The notes under the pieces: generated by a model
Told to the model about the DNA's origin: nothing
The model's input: the letters and a program-made list of their open reading frames with translations, nothing else
The model's database searches: none
Position numbers and translations under genes: made by a program
Shown here: positions 16,647 to 27,066 of the stretch, one piece after another
Numbering within the stretch: the first letter of the stretch is position 1
Layout of the letters: the number at the start of each line of letters is the position of its first letter
From: Planctomycetota bacterium
GTDB taxonomy: Bacteria; Planctomycetota; UBA1135; GCA-002686595
DNA length: 64,000 bases
Assembly (NCBI GenBank): GCA_016872715.1
Contig: VGZD01000005.1
Location: forward strand, 1 to 64,000
Reading direction: 5' to 3'

Positions 16647-18865
16647 GCGAGCGACTCCACCGTGACGTCCGCGTTGTAGTCGGGCACGCCGCCACCGGCA
16701 TCGACGCGACCGTGCGCGATGAGCCCGTTCACTTCCGGCCAATGTCCCTGCAGCGTCCCCGGCGTCACCGCGGCGACGAACACGCGGCCGCGATACTCGC
16801 CGAGTGAATTGCGCAGCCGAATCGGCTGGTCGTGCCGCAGGCCGAGCCGCCGCGCGTCCTCCTCGGCCATGAACACGTGGTCGCGCTCGGCACCGGTCAG
16901 CGGATCGCGCGCGGCCTGCACCATCGAATTGAACTGCTTGCCGCGGCGCGTCGCGAGCGTGAACGTGCCATCGCTTCCGCGCGCCGCGGGCGCGACCACG
17001 CTCTGGAAGTGCGCCTTGCCGTCCGCGGTCGGAAAACAGCGCTCCGCGCACAGGTGCGGGCCGCCCCATTGGAACTGATCGCCCTGCCGCTCGAGCTTCT
17101 CGATGCCCGCGTAGCTCGGAACGACGCGCGCGATCTCCGCTCGCACGGCGGCCGCGTCGGCGAAGCGCACCGCGCCCGCACGCTCGGGCTCGACGGCGCG
17201 CGCGAACTCGAGCAGCAACTCCCACTCCGAGCGCGCTTCCCCGACGTCGTGGCCGGGAATGTGAGGCGAGAAGATCACGCGACGCTCCGTGGAGGTCTGT
17301 GTTCCGCCGCCGCGCTGCTCGTAGCGCGTGCGCGCAGGCAGCACATACGTGACGGCGGCGGGATCGACGAGCATCTGCTTGGTGAGCACGATGTCCGTGT
17401 GCACCCGCAGCGGGATGCGCGCGAGCCCCGCGGCGATGCGCTCGGGCTCCGGCATCGTCTCGAGGAAGTTGCCGCCGATGCAGTACAGACCCTCGAGCTC
17501 GCCGCGGTGCGCGGCCTCGAGATACTCGACCGTCGTGAGCCCGTTGCCGCGCGGCACCTCGAAGCCCCACAGCCGCGAGAAGTGCTTCACGCTCTCCTCG
17601 TCGATCGCGACGCCGCCCGGCAGGGCCGTCGAGTAGGCCCCCATCTCCGCGCCGCCCTGCACGCCGGAGTGGCCGCGGATCGGCATCAGTCCCGTGCCGT
17701 CGCGGCCGATCCACTCGCGGAGCAGCGCGAGGTTGGCGATCGCCTTGACCGTGTCGGCGCCATGCTCGTGCTGCGTGACGCCCATCGACCACACGAGCAC
17801 GCCGCGTTCGGCGCGCGCGATCTCGTCGACGAAGGCTTCGAGATCCGCTCGCGTCGTGCCCGCGCGCGCGAGCAGCTCATCGAAGGGAACTTGCGCGAGC
17901 GCGCGTTCGAGCTCGTGAAAGCCCGTCGTCGCCGCGGCGATGAACTCCCGCGCGAGCGCCCCGCGCTCGATCAGTCGGCGCGCGACGGCGTTCAGGAACG
18001 CGAGATCTCCGCCGACCTTGACGAGGAAAAAGCGGTCCGCCAGCCGCGTGCCAAACAGCGCGGAGTCCGCGTTCGACGGGACCCAGTAGCGCTCCATGCC
18101 CGGCTCGCGATAGGCGTTGACCATCAGCACGCGAGCGCCGCGCTTCTTCGCCTCGTGCAAGTACTTCGTCGACACCGGCTGGTCGTTGGCCGGATTCGAC
18201 CCGAAGAACACGATCACGTCGGCCTTGTACCAGTCCGTGTAGGAGCACGTGGTCGCCGCCACGCCGACCGTCGCCTTCAGGCCGGCGCCGCTCGGGCTGT
18301 GGCACAAGCGCGCGGAGTTGTCGACGGAGTTCGAGCCCAGAAACCGCATCACTTTCTGCGCGACGTAGTACGTCTCGTTGGTGATGCCTCGACTCGTCAC
18401 GAACATCGCCGTGCGGCGGCGTTCCAACGCGCGCCAGCGCGGGCCGATGTCGGCCCACGCTTCGTCGAACGAGACGCGCGCGAAGCCGCGCTCACCCCTG
18501 CGACGGCGCAGCGGATAGGCAATGCGGCCGAGCTCGCGCAGATCCTTCGAGGACCGCGCGCGCAACGCGTCGACGTCGCCCCAGGCACCCTCGGGCATCG
18601 GCCCCATCGTGTTGAGACGCAGGAGGTTGAGCCGCACGAGGCAGAGGTGCTTGCCGTCGACCGTCCAGTCGCGCAGTCCGCTCGTCCCCAGCGCGCAACC
18701 ATCGCACACGCCCTTGTTGAGCACGTCCCATGCGTAGCCCAGATTGTCGCGGTTCTTCCAAGCGATGCGGAGCATCTCGAGGAAGTGATGCGGCTTGGTC
18801 TCGCCGATCCCGAACGGAACGAGCGAGTGGATCCGTTCCGAGAAGCTCTGGCCGCGGCGCTGCAT
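16643..18865 (-). CDS. FdhF/YdeP-type molybdopterin oxidoreductase alpha subunit
   Basis: 740 aa, cytoplasmic (no signal peptide). It resembles the 'oxidoreductase alpha (molybdopterin) subunit' group that includes YdeP: TSRGITNETYYVAQKVMRFL, ARLCHSPSGAGL (cofactor region), VIVFFGSNPANDQP, and near the C-terminus a molybdopterin dinucleotide-binding domain (AEEDARRLGLRHDQPIRLRN). C54, C57 and C75 (VCDGCALG...HLC) could hold an N-terminal Fe-S centre. No Sec or TGA occurs in this ORF; the usual formate-dehydrogenase Cys/Sec site is not evident, so formate as substrate is unproven. ATG at 18865, 11 nt after the ferritin-like gene; its stop overlaps the AhpD-like gene, which suggests the two act together. 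Confidence 0.85.
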
Positions 18866-18876
18866 GCGCGGGCATT

Positions 18877-19314
18877 CTAGTCGCTTCGCACCCACGCGCC
18901 GAGGGCCCGCGCATGCTGGAGCTTGAGGCGGGCCATGCGTGCGAAGCTCGCATCGAAGCGCGGCTCGCCCTGCTCGCGCAGAAAGGCCCCGAGATGCCCG
19001 TACCAGCGCGCGCGCGTCTCCTCGGCGTCGAGACAAAGGCGCAGCACCATGTGACGGGCCCCCAGCCACACGGTCGCGGCGAGGAGTTCCGCGAGCAGCG
19101 CACGACGCAGGCTCGGCCGCACCGGCTCGATCCCGAGCGCGCGCGTCGTGGCGAGCAGCTCCTCGATCTGCCGCTGTTCGTCTTCGACGAACGTCGCCAG
19201 CACGCGCGCGAGCTCCGCGTCGCGCACGTAGCCTGCGAGCCGCCGGTAGGCCGCCAGCGCTCCGCGCTCCGCGCGCAGGGCCTCGCCGAGTTCCTCTTCC
19301 AACGTGCTCGCCAT
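18877..19314 (-). CDS. ferritin-like four-helix protein
   Basis: 145 aa predicted all-helical. MASTLEEELGEALRAERGAL and FVEDEQRQIEELLATTRA resemble the E...ExxH pairs of ferritin-like/rubrerythrin-type domains. However, the expected His of EExxH is Gln here (DEQRQIEEL), and the second pair of ligands is not obvious. Di-iron binding is therefore doubtful. Helices continue with LLAELLAATVWLGARHMVLR. It lies 5 nt after the M1 peptidase gene and 11 nt before the molybdoenzyme gene, all in the same direction. Function unknown; possibly an iron- or oxidative-stress-related accessory. Confidence 0.65.
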   Translation of the reverse strand: MASTLEEELGEALRAERGALAAYRRLAGYVRDAELARVLATFVEDEQRQIEELLATTRALGIEPVRPSLRRALLAELLAATVWLGARHMVLRLCLDAEETRARWYGHLGAFLREQGEPRFDASFARMARLKLQHARALGAWVRSD

Positions 19315-19319
19315 GGACC

Positions 19320-21803
19320 CTAGGGGCCGACGCGCTCGAAGTGGGCTTCGATCGCGCGACGCGCCCGAGCGTCCACGCCGCGCGCATGGAACGCGGCGAG
19401 CGCGGCACGCGCACGTCCATCGTCGATCGCGATCAGCAGGTCGACCAGCGCGAGCTGGAGCCGGAACAGCTCCGTGCGCTCGAGCAACTCCGAGGCCGCG
19501 CGAGATAGGTCGGCGCGCCCCTTGGCGCTTGCCACGAGCGCGCGCGCGGCGGCTTCGCGTGCGGCGACACCCCAAGTCTCGTCGAGCAAGCCAGCCAGCA
19601 AGGCTCGCGACGGGGCGGATCCGCGCACGCTCGCCACCGCGGGCACGAGCGAAGCGCGCAGACTGTCGTGCAACGACCCGCGCTCGAGTTGCGCCAGCAG
19701 CCACGGCAGGGCCTGCTCTCCCTCGGACAAGGCGACGAGGCGCGCGGCCGCGCCCATCGTCGATGGACTGAACTCGGCGGCGTACTGTTCGCGCGCGAAC
19801 GCTGCGAACTCCGCGCGGGTCTCCCAAGCTGCCAGCGTCTCGAGCGCGGCGACCCGGACGCGCGCCGAGCGATCCGCGCTCGCGAGACCCATCAGCTCCT
19901 GCGCGATCGGATTCTCCGCCGACGTGTGCACGCGACCGAATGCGCGCGCCGCCGCGAGGCGCACGGCTTCGCTCCTGTGGGCGAGTCCATCGAGGAGCGT
20001 CTCCGCGATGCTCCAGCGGAGCTGCTCGTTCGGCTCGGTCGCGAGCCTTGAACCGAGCTCCGTCAGCGCGTCGCGCCGCTCGTTCACGTCGTCGGACTCG
20101 CTGGCGAGCGCGCGCCACTCCTCCGTGCTGCGCTCGGTGCGAATGCGTTTGGGCACCCAGCCGTGCTTGTCGAACACGACCCAGCTCGGCCGCGTCGGCG
20201 CTGGGAGCTCGATCACCTCGCGTCGCTCGTCGATCGTCACGCGCGTGCGGCGCGAGCCACCCGCGTCGCGGACCTCGATGTCGACGGGCACGGTGAACAC
20301 CGCCGGTGTGCCATCGGAGCTCGTCTGGACCTGCTCGACCTCGATGCGCACGTTGCGCCGCGATTCGTTCCAGCTCCAGCGCACCGCGAACTCCGGATAG
20401 CCCATGAACAGGAACCACTGCCGGAAGAACGGCGCGAGGTCGAGCCCGCTCTCGCGCTCCATCGCGCGCCGGAAGTCGTCGGTCGTGACCGCGCGGCCTG
20501 CGTGATCGGCCACGTAGCGGCGCAGTCCGCGAAAGAACACGTCGTCGCCGAGTTGAAAGCGCAGCAGATGCAGGCGGCTCGCGGCGCCCTGGTAGGTCTG
20601 CCCACCGCGCGTGAAGAGGTCGAACGGCTCGCGCCAACGATCCCACACGTGCGGTCGGCGCAGCGCGAGCGTGTCCTGCGCCACGTAGGAATCCTGCACG
20701 TCGCGCACGGCGGCGCGGAAGTCGTCTCGGCCGTCGCTGGCCTCGCGGTAGAGCAGCTCGGCGTAGGTTGCGAACCCCTCGTTGAGCCACGCGTGCGACC
20801 AGTCCGCACAGGTGAGCAGGTTGCCGAACCACTGGTGCGCGGCCTCGTGCGCGATGAGTCCCGTGGGATCGTAGTCGCGGCGCGCGCGCTCGTCGCCGAC
20901 GCAGGCGTCCGTCAGCGTCGTCGCCGAGATGTTCTCCATCCCGCCGTGCGGGAAGTTCGCGACCATGGCCTGTGAGTACTTGGCGTAGGGATAGCGCGCG
21001 CCGGTGAGCTCCTCGAAGAACTGCAAGATCGAGGCCGTCGCCTCGAAGCTCGCCGCGAGGTGACTCTCGAGCGGCGGCTCGGCGATCACGCTGAGCGGCA
21101 CGCCGTTCCAGCGCGAGCGCGCCACGACCAGCTCGCCCGCGACGAGCGTGGTCAAGTAGGCCGGATGCGGCACGTTCATGCGCCACAGGTCGACCGTGCT
21201 GCCGTCGGCGCGCTCGAGCGACTCGACCTTCTCGCCCGCGGCGACCGAGATCCAGCCGCGCGGCAGCGTGACTTCGAGCTCGCTCGTCGCGCGCTGGGCT
21301 GGCTCGTCGAGGCAGGGGAACCAGCCGCGCGAATCGTCGCACTGGCCCTGCGTGAAGACGTGCGTGGGCGCCCCATCGCGCGCACCGGCGAACCACAGGC
21401 CGCGCCGCGGCACGCCACCGTAGCGCACCACGACTTCGTGGCTCGTGCCCGCCTCGAGCGGTGCTCCAAAGTCGATCGCCACGACGCCGGGTCGGCGCTC
21501 GAAGGCGAGCGAGCGTCCTTCCCCGTCGCTCACGAACGCGACGTCGAGTGCGTCGAGGTCGAGCTCGAGCACCTCCACGAGCTCGTTCCGCGGATGGAAA
21601 CGGATGCGGCACTCACCCGCGATTGCGCGCGCACGCGGATCGAGCGAGAGCTTCAGCGCGTAGTGTTCGACGTCGACGGAGCTCGTGCGCGGCGCGTGCC
21701 GCTCGAGCGGCGGAACATCGAGCGTGCGCGGCTGCGGCGCCGCACAGGCGGCGAGCGTCGCGAGTACGAGCGCGAGCTTCGACGTGCGCTGGGGGGAGTT
21801 CAT
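19320..21803 (-). CDS. M1-family aminopeptidase lipoprotein
   Basis: 827 aa zinc aminopeptidase. N-terminal lipobox LATLAAC (Cys20) predicts a lipid-anchored exported protein. The substrate-binding GMEN is within HGGMENIS. The zinc site is HEAAH at 319-323 with the third ligand Glu342 in LNEGFA. The C-terminal 250 residues are HEAT/ARM-like helical repeats, as in other M1 enzymes. The ATG at 21803 was chosen over an upstream in-frame start because it gives a clean signal sequence. The gene follows the HExxH peptidase gene by 34 nt. It should release N-terminal residues from peptides outside the cytoplasm. Confidence 0.93.
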   Translation of the reverse strand: MNSPQRTSKLALVLATLAACAAPQPRTLDVPPLERHAPRTSSVDVEHYALKLSLDPRARAIAGECRIRFHPRNELVEVLELDLDALDVAFVSDGEGRSLAFERRPGVVAIDFGAPLEAGTSHEVVVRYGGVPRRGLWFAGARDGAPTHVFTQGQCDDSRGWFPCLDEPAQRATSELEVTLPRGWISVAAGEKVESLERADGSTVDLWRMNVPHPAYLTTLVAGELVVARSRWNGVPLSVIAEPPLESHLAASFEATASILQFFEELTGARYPYAKYSQAMVANFPHGGMENISATTLTDACVGDERARRDYDPTGLIAHEAAHQWFGNLLTCADWSHAWLNEGFATYAELLYREASDGRDDFRAAVRDVQDSYVAQDTLALRRPHVWDRWREPFDLFTRGGQTYQGAASRLHLLRFQLGDDVFFRGLRRYVADHAGRAVTTDDFRRAMERESGLDLAPFFRQWFLFMGYPEFAVRWSWNESRRNVRIEVEQVQTSSDGTPAVFTVPVDIEVRDAGGSRRTRVTIDERREVIELPAPTRPSWVVFDKHGWVPKRIRTERSTEEWRALASESDDVNERRDALTELGSRLATEPNEQLRWSIAETLLDGLAHRSEAVRLAAARAFGRVHTSAENPIAQELMGLASADRSARVRVAALETLAAWETRAEFAAFAREQYAAEFSPSTMGAAARLVALSEGEQALPWLLAQLERGSLHDSLRASLVPAVASVRGSAPSRALLAGLLDETWGVAAREAAARALVASAKGRADLSRAASELLERTELFRLQLALVDLLIAIDDGRARAALAAFHARGVDARARRAIEAHFERVGP

Positions 21804-21837
21804 CCGCGGCGGCCGAGGGTGGATGTCCCGCGCGCTC

Positions 21838-23145
21838 CTAGGGAACGAGCACCAGCGCGATCCCCGCGCGCAGCAGGGCGAGCTCCGCATCCGAAGGCAC
21901 GCCGGTCCACGCGAGCAGCTCGAATTCCGTCGGCGCGAGCCCCGCGGTCAGCTCGACGCCGTGCAACCCGCTCGCGGTGAGCTTCTCGACGCACGCGCGC
22001 TGGTGCGCCAACTGAGCCTCCAGCGCGGCGCGAAACTCCGCCGCGTCCTCTGGGCTGTCCCACACGCTGCGCCAGCGCAGCGCGCGCGCCTCGCCCTTCG
22101 CGCACAGCGCCAACCGATCGCCATCCCAGCCGCTCGCGGCCTTCGAAGTGAACGTCAGCCCGAGCATCGCCATCGGGTTCGAGAAGTCGACGCCGCCGCG
22201 CTTGGCGGGTGCGAGCGCGAGGATCGCGCACGAGAACTCGCCGAGCGTGTCTTCGCGCAGCACACTCCAGCCCGTCGGGATGCTCGCATGGACGAGCTCG
22301 ACGCGCTGGGGCGTGTCGAGTTGCTTCTCGTCCCAGTACTTCGCGGGGTGCAGCGCGACTTCCGTCGACACGGGCGGCGACTGGAATGCGCGCGCGACGT
22401 CCGGGCCCGGCACGGTCGCCATCTGCGCGCTCAGCCACTTCTCGCTGCGCGCGAGGAAGCCCGAGCCGACGAGGTAGCTGCCGACGAGCGGCTTCCACAG
22501 CCACTGCGGCGACTGGTCGAACGTGCCCTTCATCATCTCGCTCGCGGCCGCCATGCTGGCTGCGTCGAGCGAGCGCGCGTTCGCCATTTGCCAGCGATTC
22601 CCGACCAGCGTCGCCGAGCCCTCGACGACACACCAATACGCGAGCTGCGCGTCCGTGTTCTGGCCGAGCTTCGCGATCTGCGCGTCGATGCCGTAGAGCT
22701 GGTCGTCGAGCGCATGGCCGAGCTCGTGCGCCATCGTCATGCGCGCGAGTCCCATCGGGCAGCCGTCCATCAGGCTGAACGAATCGCTGTCGGGGTCGTA
22801 GAAGCCGACCACTTGGCTGTCGAGCAGCCGCAGCGTCTCCGCCATGACGTCGAGCTCCGGCGGAATCACGCCGAGCAGCTTTCCGACGAGCGCGTCGGCC
22901 GCGAGCTTCTGCGGCGACTCGGTCTTGCGCAGGCGCTCTTCGACGTAGGTGCGCAAGTCGGCCTTCGAGGCCAGCTTGACCTTCACCGGAGCCTGAAACG
23001 CCTCGCCGCGCAACTTCTCGATGTCGCCTTGGATCTCGAGCGCGACGCGTTCGAGCTCGGACTGGGTCCAGCCCTGCGCCGGGGCGGCGGGAGGCGGAGC
23101 CTGCTGGCACGAGGCGAGGAGCGGGGCGAGCAGCGCGGTCACCAT
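21838..23145 (-). CDS. exported HExxH metallopeptidase-like protein
   Basis: 435 aa. The N-terminus MVTALLAPLLASCQQ has a short hydrophobic stretch and a lipobox-like LLASC. HELGH at residues 140-144 (MTMAHELGHALDDQLYG) is a gluzincin zinc motif, followed at some distance by VVEGSATLVGNRW, which could supply the third ligand Glu. Upstream sequence LDSQVVGFYDPDSDSF resembles the substrate strand before the HExxH helix in related peptidases. The substrate is unknown. It is the first gene of the minus-strand run ending in the AhpD-like gene, and divergent from the DegT aminotransferase gene (126-nt gap). Confidence 0.75.
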   Translation of the reverse strand: MVTALLAPLLASCQQAPPPAAPAQGWTQSELERVALEIQGDIEKLRGEAFQAPVKVKLASKADLRTYVEERLRKTESPQKLAADALVGKLLGVIPPELDVMAETLRLLDSQVVGFYDPDSDSFSLMDGCPMGLARMTMAHELGHALDDQLYGIDAQIAKLGQNTDAQLAYWCVVEGSATLVGNRWQMANARSLDAASMAAASEMMKGTFDQSPQWLWKPLVGSYLVGSGFLARSEKWLSAQMATVPGPDVARAFQSPPVSTEVALHPAKYWDEKQLDTPQRVELVHASIPTGWSVLREDTLGEFSCAILALAPAKRGGVDFSNPMAMLGLTFTSKAASGWDGDRLALCAKGEARALRWRSVWDSPEDAAEFRAALEAQLAHQRACVEKLTASGLHGVELTAGLAPTEFELLAWTGVPSDAELALLRAGIALVLVP

Positions 23146-23271
23146 CGCGCCAAGCCTAGCAGGCGCGAAATCGGGCCGCAGCAGAGTGTTTTCCGCCGCT
23201 TCGCGCGCGCTCGACGTTTGCGCTCGCGCCCCGCGCACTGCACGATCTGCGTTCCCTTCCAAGGTTCCACC

Positions 23272-24408
23272 ATGACGAGCACCGCCACCGCGTCGAAGCC
23301 CATCGCCCCCGTCGACCTCGCCGCCGAGCGCGCCTCCCTCGGCCCGGCTCTGCACGAGGCCGTCCTGCGCACGCTCGACTCGGGCAAGTACGTGCTCGGG
23401 CCCGAGGTCGAGGCGCTCGAGCGAGACTTCGCCAAGCTCCACCAAGCGACGCACGGCGTCGCGGTCGCCACCGGCACCGACGCGCTGTGGCTGGGCCTGC
23501 TCGCCATCGGCGTCAAGCCCTCCGACGACGTCGTGACCAGCCCGTTCACGTTCTTCGCCTCCGCGGCGTCGATCGCGCTGCTGGGCGCCCGTCCGGTGCT
23601 GGCCGACGTCGAGCTCGACACGGCGCTGCTCGATCCGATCAAGGCCCGCGCCGCGCTCACTCCCCGCACGACGTGCATCCTGCCCGTGCATCTGTACGGC
23701 CAGCTCGCGGACATGCGCGCCTTCCGCGCGCTGTGCGACGAACGGCATCTCGCCCTGCTCGAAGACGGTGCTCAAGCGCACGGTTCGCGCCGCGATGGCG
23801 TCGCCTGCGGTACGCTCGGCGACGCGGGCACCTTTTCGTTCTACGTGACCAAGAACCTCGGTGCGGCGGGCGAGGGCGGCATGGTGCTCACGCACAGCGC
23901 CGCGGTCGCCGCGCACCTGCGCGAGCTGCGCGACCACGGCTCGCCGGCGAAGTACGTTCACGCCCGCATCGGCACCAACTCGCGCCTGCAAGCCCTGCAG
24001 GCCGCGATCCTGAACGTGAAGCTGCCGCACCTCGAGCGCTGGAACGAGCGCCGCCGCGCCAACGCCGCGCGCTACGACCGCAACCTCGCGGGCCATCCCG
24101 CGATCGGGCTGATGAAGGTCGTGCCCGGCGCGTACCACACCTACCACCAGTACACCGTGCGCATCGGCGGCGAGCGCACGCGCGACGCGGTGCTCGCCGA
24201 CCTCGCGGCCGAGCAGATCTTCGCCGGGGTCCACTACCCCAGCCCCGTGCACCTGCAGGAGGCCGCCAAGCCCTGGGGCTATGGTCCCGGCGACTTCCCC
24301 AACGCCGAGCGCCTCGCCCGCGAGGTGCTGTGCCTGCCGGTCCATCCGTTCCTTTCCGACGCCGACGTCGACCGCGTCAGCGACGTCCTGCGGCGCGCGG
24401 CGCGGTGA
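23272..24408 (+). CDS. DegT/DnrJ/EryC1/StrS-family sugar aminotransferase
   Basis: 378 aa PLP aminotransferase of the family that aminates keto-sugar nucleotides for surface polysaccharides. GVAVATGTDALWLGL is the cofactor phosphate region. LLEDGAQAHGSR carries the ring-stacking Asp. FSFYVTKNLGAAGEGG contains the PLP lysine, Lys194. GTNSRLQALQAAIL follows, which is diagnostic. The start ATG gives the usual N-terminus with VLGPEVEALERDFA. The sugar substrate cannot be told from sequence. The only nearby sugar gene is the distant manC, so this may be an isolated member. A strong inverted repeat follows the stop. Confidence 0.92.
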   Translation: MTSTATASKPIAPVDLAAERASLGPALHEAVLRTLDSGKYVLGPEVEALERDFAKLHQATHGVAVATGTDALWLGLLAIGVKPSDDVVTSPFTFFASAASIALLGARPVLADVELDTALLDPIKARAALTPRTTCILPVHLYGQLADMRAFRALCDERHLALLEDGAQAHGSRRDGVACGTLGDAGTFSFYVTKNLGAAGEGGMVLTHSAAVAAHLRELRDHGSPAKYVHARIGTNSRLQALQAAILNVKLPHLERWNERRRANAARYDRNLAGHPAIGLMKVVPGAYHTYHQYTVRIGGERTRDAVLADLAAEQIFAGVHYPSPVHLQEAAKPWGYGPGDFPNAERLAREVLCLPVHPFLSDADVDRVSDVLRRAAR

Positions 24409-24421
24409 GCTTGTCGCGTCG

Positions 24422-24446
24422 CAAGTCCTTGCTACAAAAGGACTTG
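24422..24446. promoter_or_regulatory. 9-bp perfect inverted repeat upstream of lon (operator or terminator)
   Basis: caagtcctt (24422-24430) and aaggacttg (24438-24446) are perfect inverted repeats with the 7-nt spacer gctacaa. The motif is AT-richer than its surroundings. It sits 13 nt after the aminotransferase stop and 151 nt before the lon start. There is no run of T after it, so it is a weak terminator candidate. The 9-7-9 dyad is more like a dimeric-regulator site, for example for lon. It does not match CIRCE. Confidence 0.6.
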
Positions 24447-24596
24447 TGACTCCAGGGCGACGCGCGGGTCGGGGGCGCTCGCGGAAGGTGGGCGCCGCTG
24501 CTTCCCGGCCCGGCGCGCCGCAACTTTGATTCCGGCGCAACCTTGGGCCCGCGCTGACCCGAAAAGGCCTCCACGGGTCGCTCGCGTCCCGTCTCC

Positions 24597-27002
24597 ATGG
24601 CCCACCCCCGCTCACCCCGGTCGGGACGGATCCTCTGCCTCGCCGTGCGCAGTACGGTGGTGCTGCCGCGCTCCGTCGCCACGCTCGACCTGCAACGACG
24701 CGAGAACCTGCTCGGCATCGACCAGCACCCCGAGGATGACACGCCGATCGTCGCAGTGCCGCTGCTCGACCTCGAGGGCGAGGCCGCGCCTCACAAGCTC
24801 GCGAGCATCGGCACGCTGTGCCGCGTGCTCGACCGAACCAGAATGCCCGATGGCTCCCAGCGCGTGGTGCTGCAGGGACTGCGGCGCGTCGTGCTGCGCG
24901 CGGTCGACGACTCGCGCGGCTGGTTCGAAGTGGAGACGCACGAGCCCACCTACGCGCGCACGACGGACGCCGAGCTCTCCCGCGGCGTCGAGCGCGCGAT
25001 GGCGCAGGTCCACGAGCTCGTGCGCGTCGACACCCGCTACTCCGAAGAGCTGCCGCGCGTGCTCGCGCTGAACACGTCCGCCGCGGGCCATCTCGCCGAC
25101 CTCGCCGCCGCCAAGCTGCACCTCTCCTACTCGGATCGCACGCGCATGCTCGTCGAGACCGACGTGCAACGGCGCCTCGAGCTGCTCTCCAAGTTGCTCG
25201 AGCAGGAAATCGCGCGCGGCGAAGTCACGGCCGCGCTGCACGGCAAGGTCGAGGAGGAGAAGCGTCGCAGCCTGTTGCGCGAGCAACTGCACGTGATCCA
25301 AATCGAACTCGGCGAGGCCGACCCGCTCGAAGCACTCGTCCGCGAGCTCGAGGCGAGAGTCGCCAACGCCCACATCCCCGACACGGCGCGCCGCGCCTGC
25401 ACGCGCGAGCTCGCGCACCTGCGCCGCTGCGGCATCGGCAGCGAGGAATCGAGCCGCATCCGCAACTGGATCGAGTGGCTGCTCGAGCTGCCGTGGAGCG
25501 CGCACACCGCGGATCCGACCGCGACGCCCGACGAGTTTCGGCGCGTCGTGACGGCCCTCGACCTCACGCACACCGGGCTCGACGAAGTCAAGGAACGCGT
25601 CGGCGAGTTCCTCGCCGTGCGCCACCTCTCCGGCGCCTCGCGCGGAACCGTGCTGTGCTTCCTCGGGCCCTCGGGCACCGGCAAGACGAGCATGGGACGC
25701 GCGGTCGCCGAGGCGCTCGGCCGCAAGTTCGTGCACATCCACGTCGGCGGCTGCGCGGACGAGAGCGAGCTGCGCGGTCGACACCTCTCGCAGGCCGGAG
25801 CCGTGGCGGGCCGCCTGCTCAACGGCATCGCGCGCTCGGGCGTGCGCAACCCGGTCGTGCTGCTCGACGAGCTCGACAAGATCCACAGCGCGGGCTGGAG
25901 CCACTCCTCGAGCGCGCTGCTCGAGATCCTCGATCCCGAGCAGAACCGTGAGTTCGTCGACCACTACCTCGGCGTGCCCTTCGACCTCTCCGAGTGCCTG
26001 TTCGTCGTCACCGCCAACGACCTCTCGCCGATCCCCGAAGCGCTGATCGACCGGCTCGAGCTGATCGAATTCGGCAGCTACACGGAGACGGAGAAGGTCG
26101 CGATCGCGCGCGAGCACCTGCTGCCGCGCGCGCGCGAGTCGACCGGCCTCGCCCCGCGCGACCTCACCGTCTCGCAGGGTGCGCTCGTCGAGGTGATTCG
26201 CAGCTACACCGCCGAGCCGGGCGTGCGCGCGCTGCAGCGCTGCCTCGACAGCCTCGCGCGCAAGGCCGCCGTCGCGCGCGTGCGCGAGGGCCACGCCCTG
26301 CACGTGGAGAAGAGCCAGCTCTCCAACCTACTCGGGGCCGCCAACCTCGATCCGTTCGTGCACGCGACCACGCCGCAGATCGGCGTCATCGCGGGCCTCG
26401 CTTGGACGCACGTCGGAGGCTCGATCCTGCCGATCGAGACGGTGCTGATGCCCGGCGCGGGGCGCATCGTGCTCACGGGTTCGCTCGGCGAGGTCATGCG
26501 CGAATCGGTGCAGACCGCGCTCTCCTGGACGCGCATGCAGCTGCCGCGCATCGGTCAGGACGCCGCCGCACTCGAGCGCCTCGACCTGCACATCCACTTC
26601 CCGGCCGGTGCCGTGCCCAAGGACGGTCCCTCCGCCGGCATCGCCATCGCCACGGCGCTCATCAGCGTGCTCACGCGCACACCCGTGCGCCACGACGTCG
26701 CCATGACCGGCGAAATCTCGCTGCACGGCACCGTGCTGCCGATCGGCGGGCTGCGCGAGAAACTGCTCGCGGCCCTGCGCGCCGGCATTCGCACGGTCGT
26801 GGTGCCCGAGCGCAATCGCGAGGACGTCGAGCGCCTGCCCCGCGAAGTGCGCCGACGCCTCGAAATTCGCATGGTCGACCACGTCGGCGAGGCCATCAGC
26901 TGGGGTCTGTGCCTGCGCAAGCCGCTCGCCGAGGAGCAGGCCCCGTCCGCACCGCACAAGCGCGAGTCCGCGCCGCCGCGCAAGCGCCGCCGTAGCGCCT
27001 AG
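24597..27002 (+). CDS. lon: ATP-dependent Lon protease
   Basis: 801-aa AAA+ protease that degrades misfolded and regulatory proteins in the cytoplasm. The N-terminal substrate-binding domain spans about residues 1-200, followed by a helical linker. Walker A GPSGTGKT has Lys363, Walker B is VVLLDELDK, and the sensor TANDLS is present. The C-terminal protease domain has Ser679 in [10 protein letters not shown] and Lys722 in LREKLLAA, the same numbering as the E. coli dyad. The tail is short and basic ([14 protein letters not shown]). Start ATG at 24597; the gap before it (24409-24596) carries the dyad described above, so heat- or stress-type control is possible. Confidence 0.97.
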   Translation: MAHPRSPRSGRILCLAVRSTVVLPRSVATLDLQRRENLLGIDQHPEDDTPIVAVPLLDLEGEAAPHKLASIGTLCRVLDRTRMPDGSQRVVLQGLRRVVLRAVDDSRGWFEVETHEPTYARTTDAELSRGVERAMAQVHELVRVDTRYSEELPRVLALNTSAAGHLADLAAAKLHLSYSDRTRMLVETDVQRRLELLSKLLEQEIARGEVTAALHGKVEEEKRRSLLREQLHVIQIELGEADPLEALVRELEARVANAHIPDTARRACTRELAHLRRCGIGSEESSRIRNWIEWLLELPWSAHTADPTATPDEFRRVVTALDLTHTGLDEVKERVGEFLAVRHLSGASRGTVLCFLGPSGTGKTSMGRAVAEALGRKFVHIHVGGCADESELRGRHLSQAGAVAGRLLNGIARSGVRNPVVLLDELDKIHSAGWSHSSSALLEILDPEQNREFVDHYLGVPFDLSECLFVVTANDLSPIPEALIDRLELIEFGSYTETEKVAIAREHLLPRARESTGLAPRDLTVSQGALVEVIRSYTAEPGVRALQRCLDSLARKAAVARVREGHALHVEKSQLSNLLGAANLDPFVHATTPQIGVIAGLAWTHVGGSILPIETVLMPGAGRIVLTGSLGEVMRESVQTALSWTRMQLPRIGQDAAALERLDLHIHFPAGAVPKDGPSAGIAIATALISVLTRTPVRHDVAMTGEISLHGTVLPIGGLREKLLAALRAGIRTVVVPERNREDVERLPREVRRRLEIRMVDHVGEAISWGLCLRKPLAEEQAPSAPHKRESAPPRKRRRSA

Positions 27003-27066
27003 CTCGCGCCACGGCACTTGCGAGCGCCGCTTCCACGTTCCACGATGCCACCACGTCGCCGCCTCC

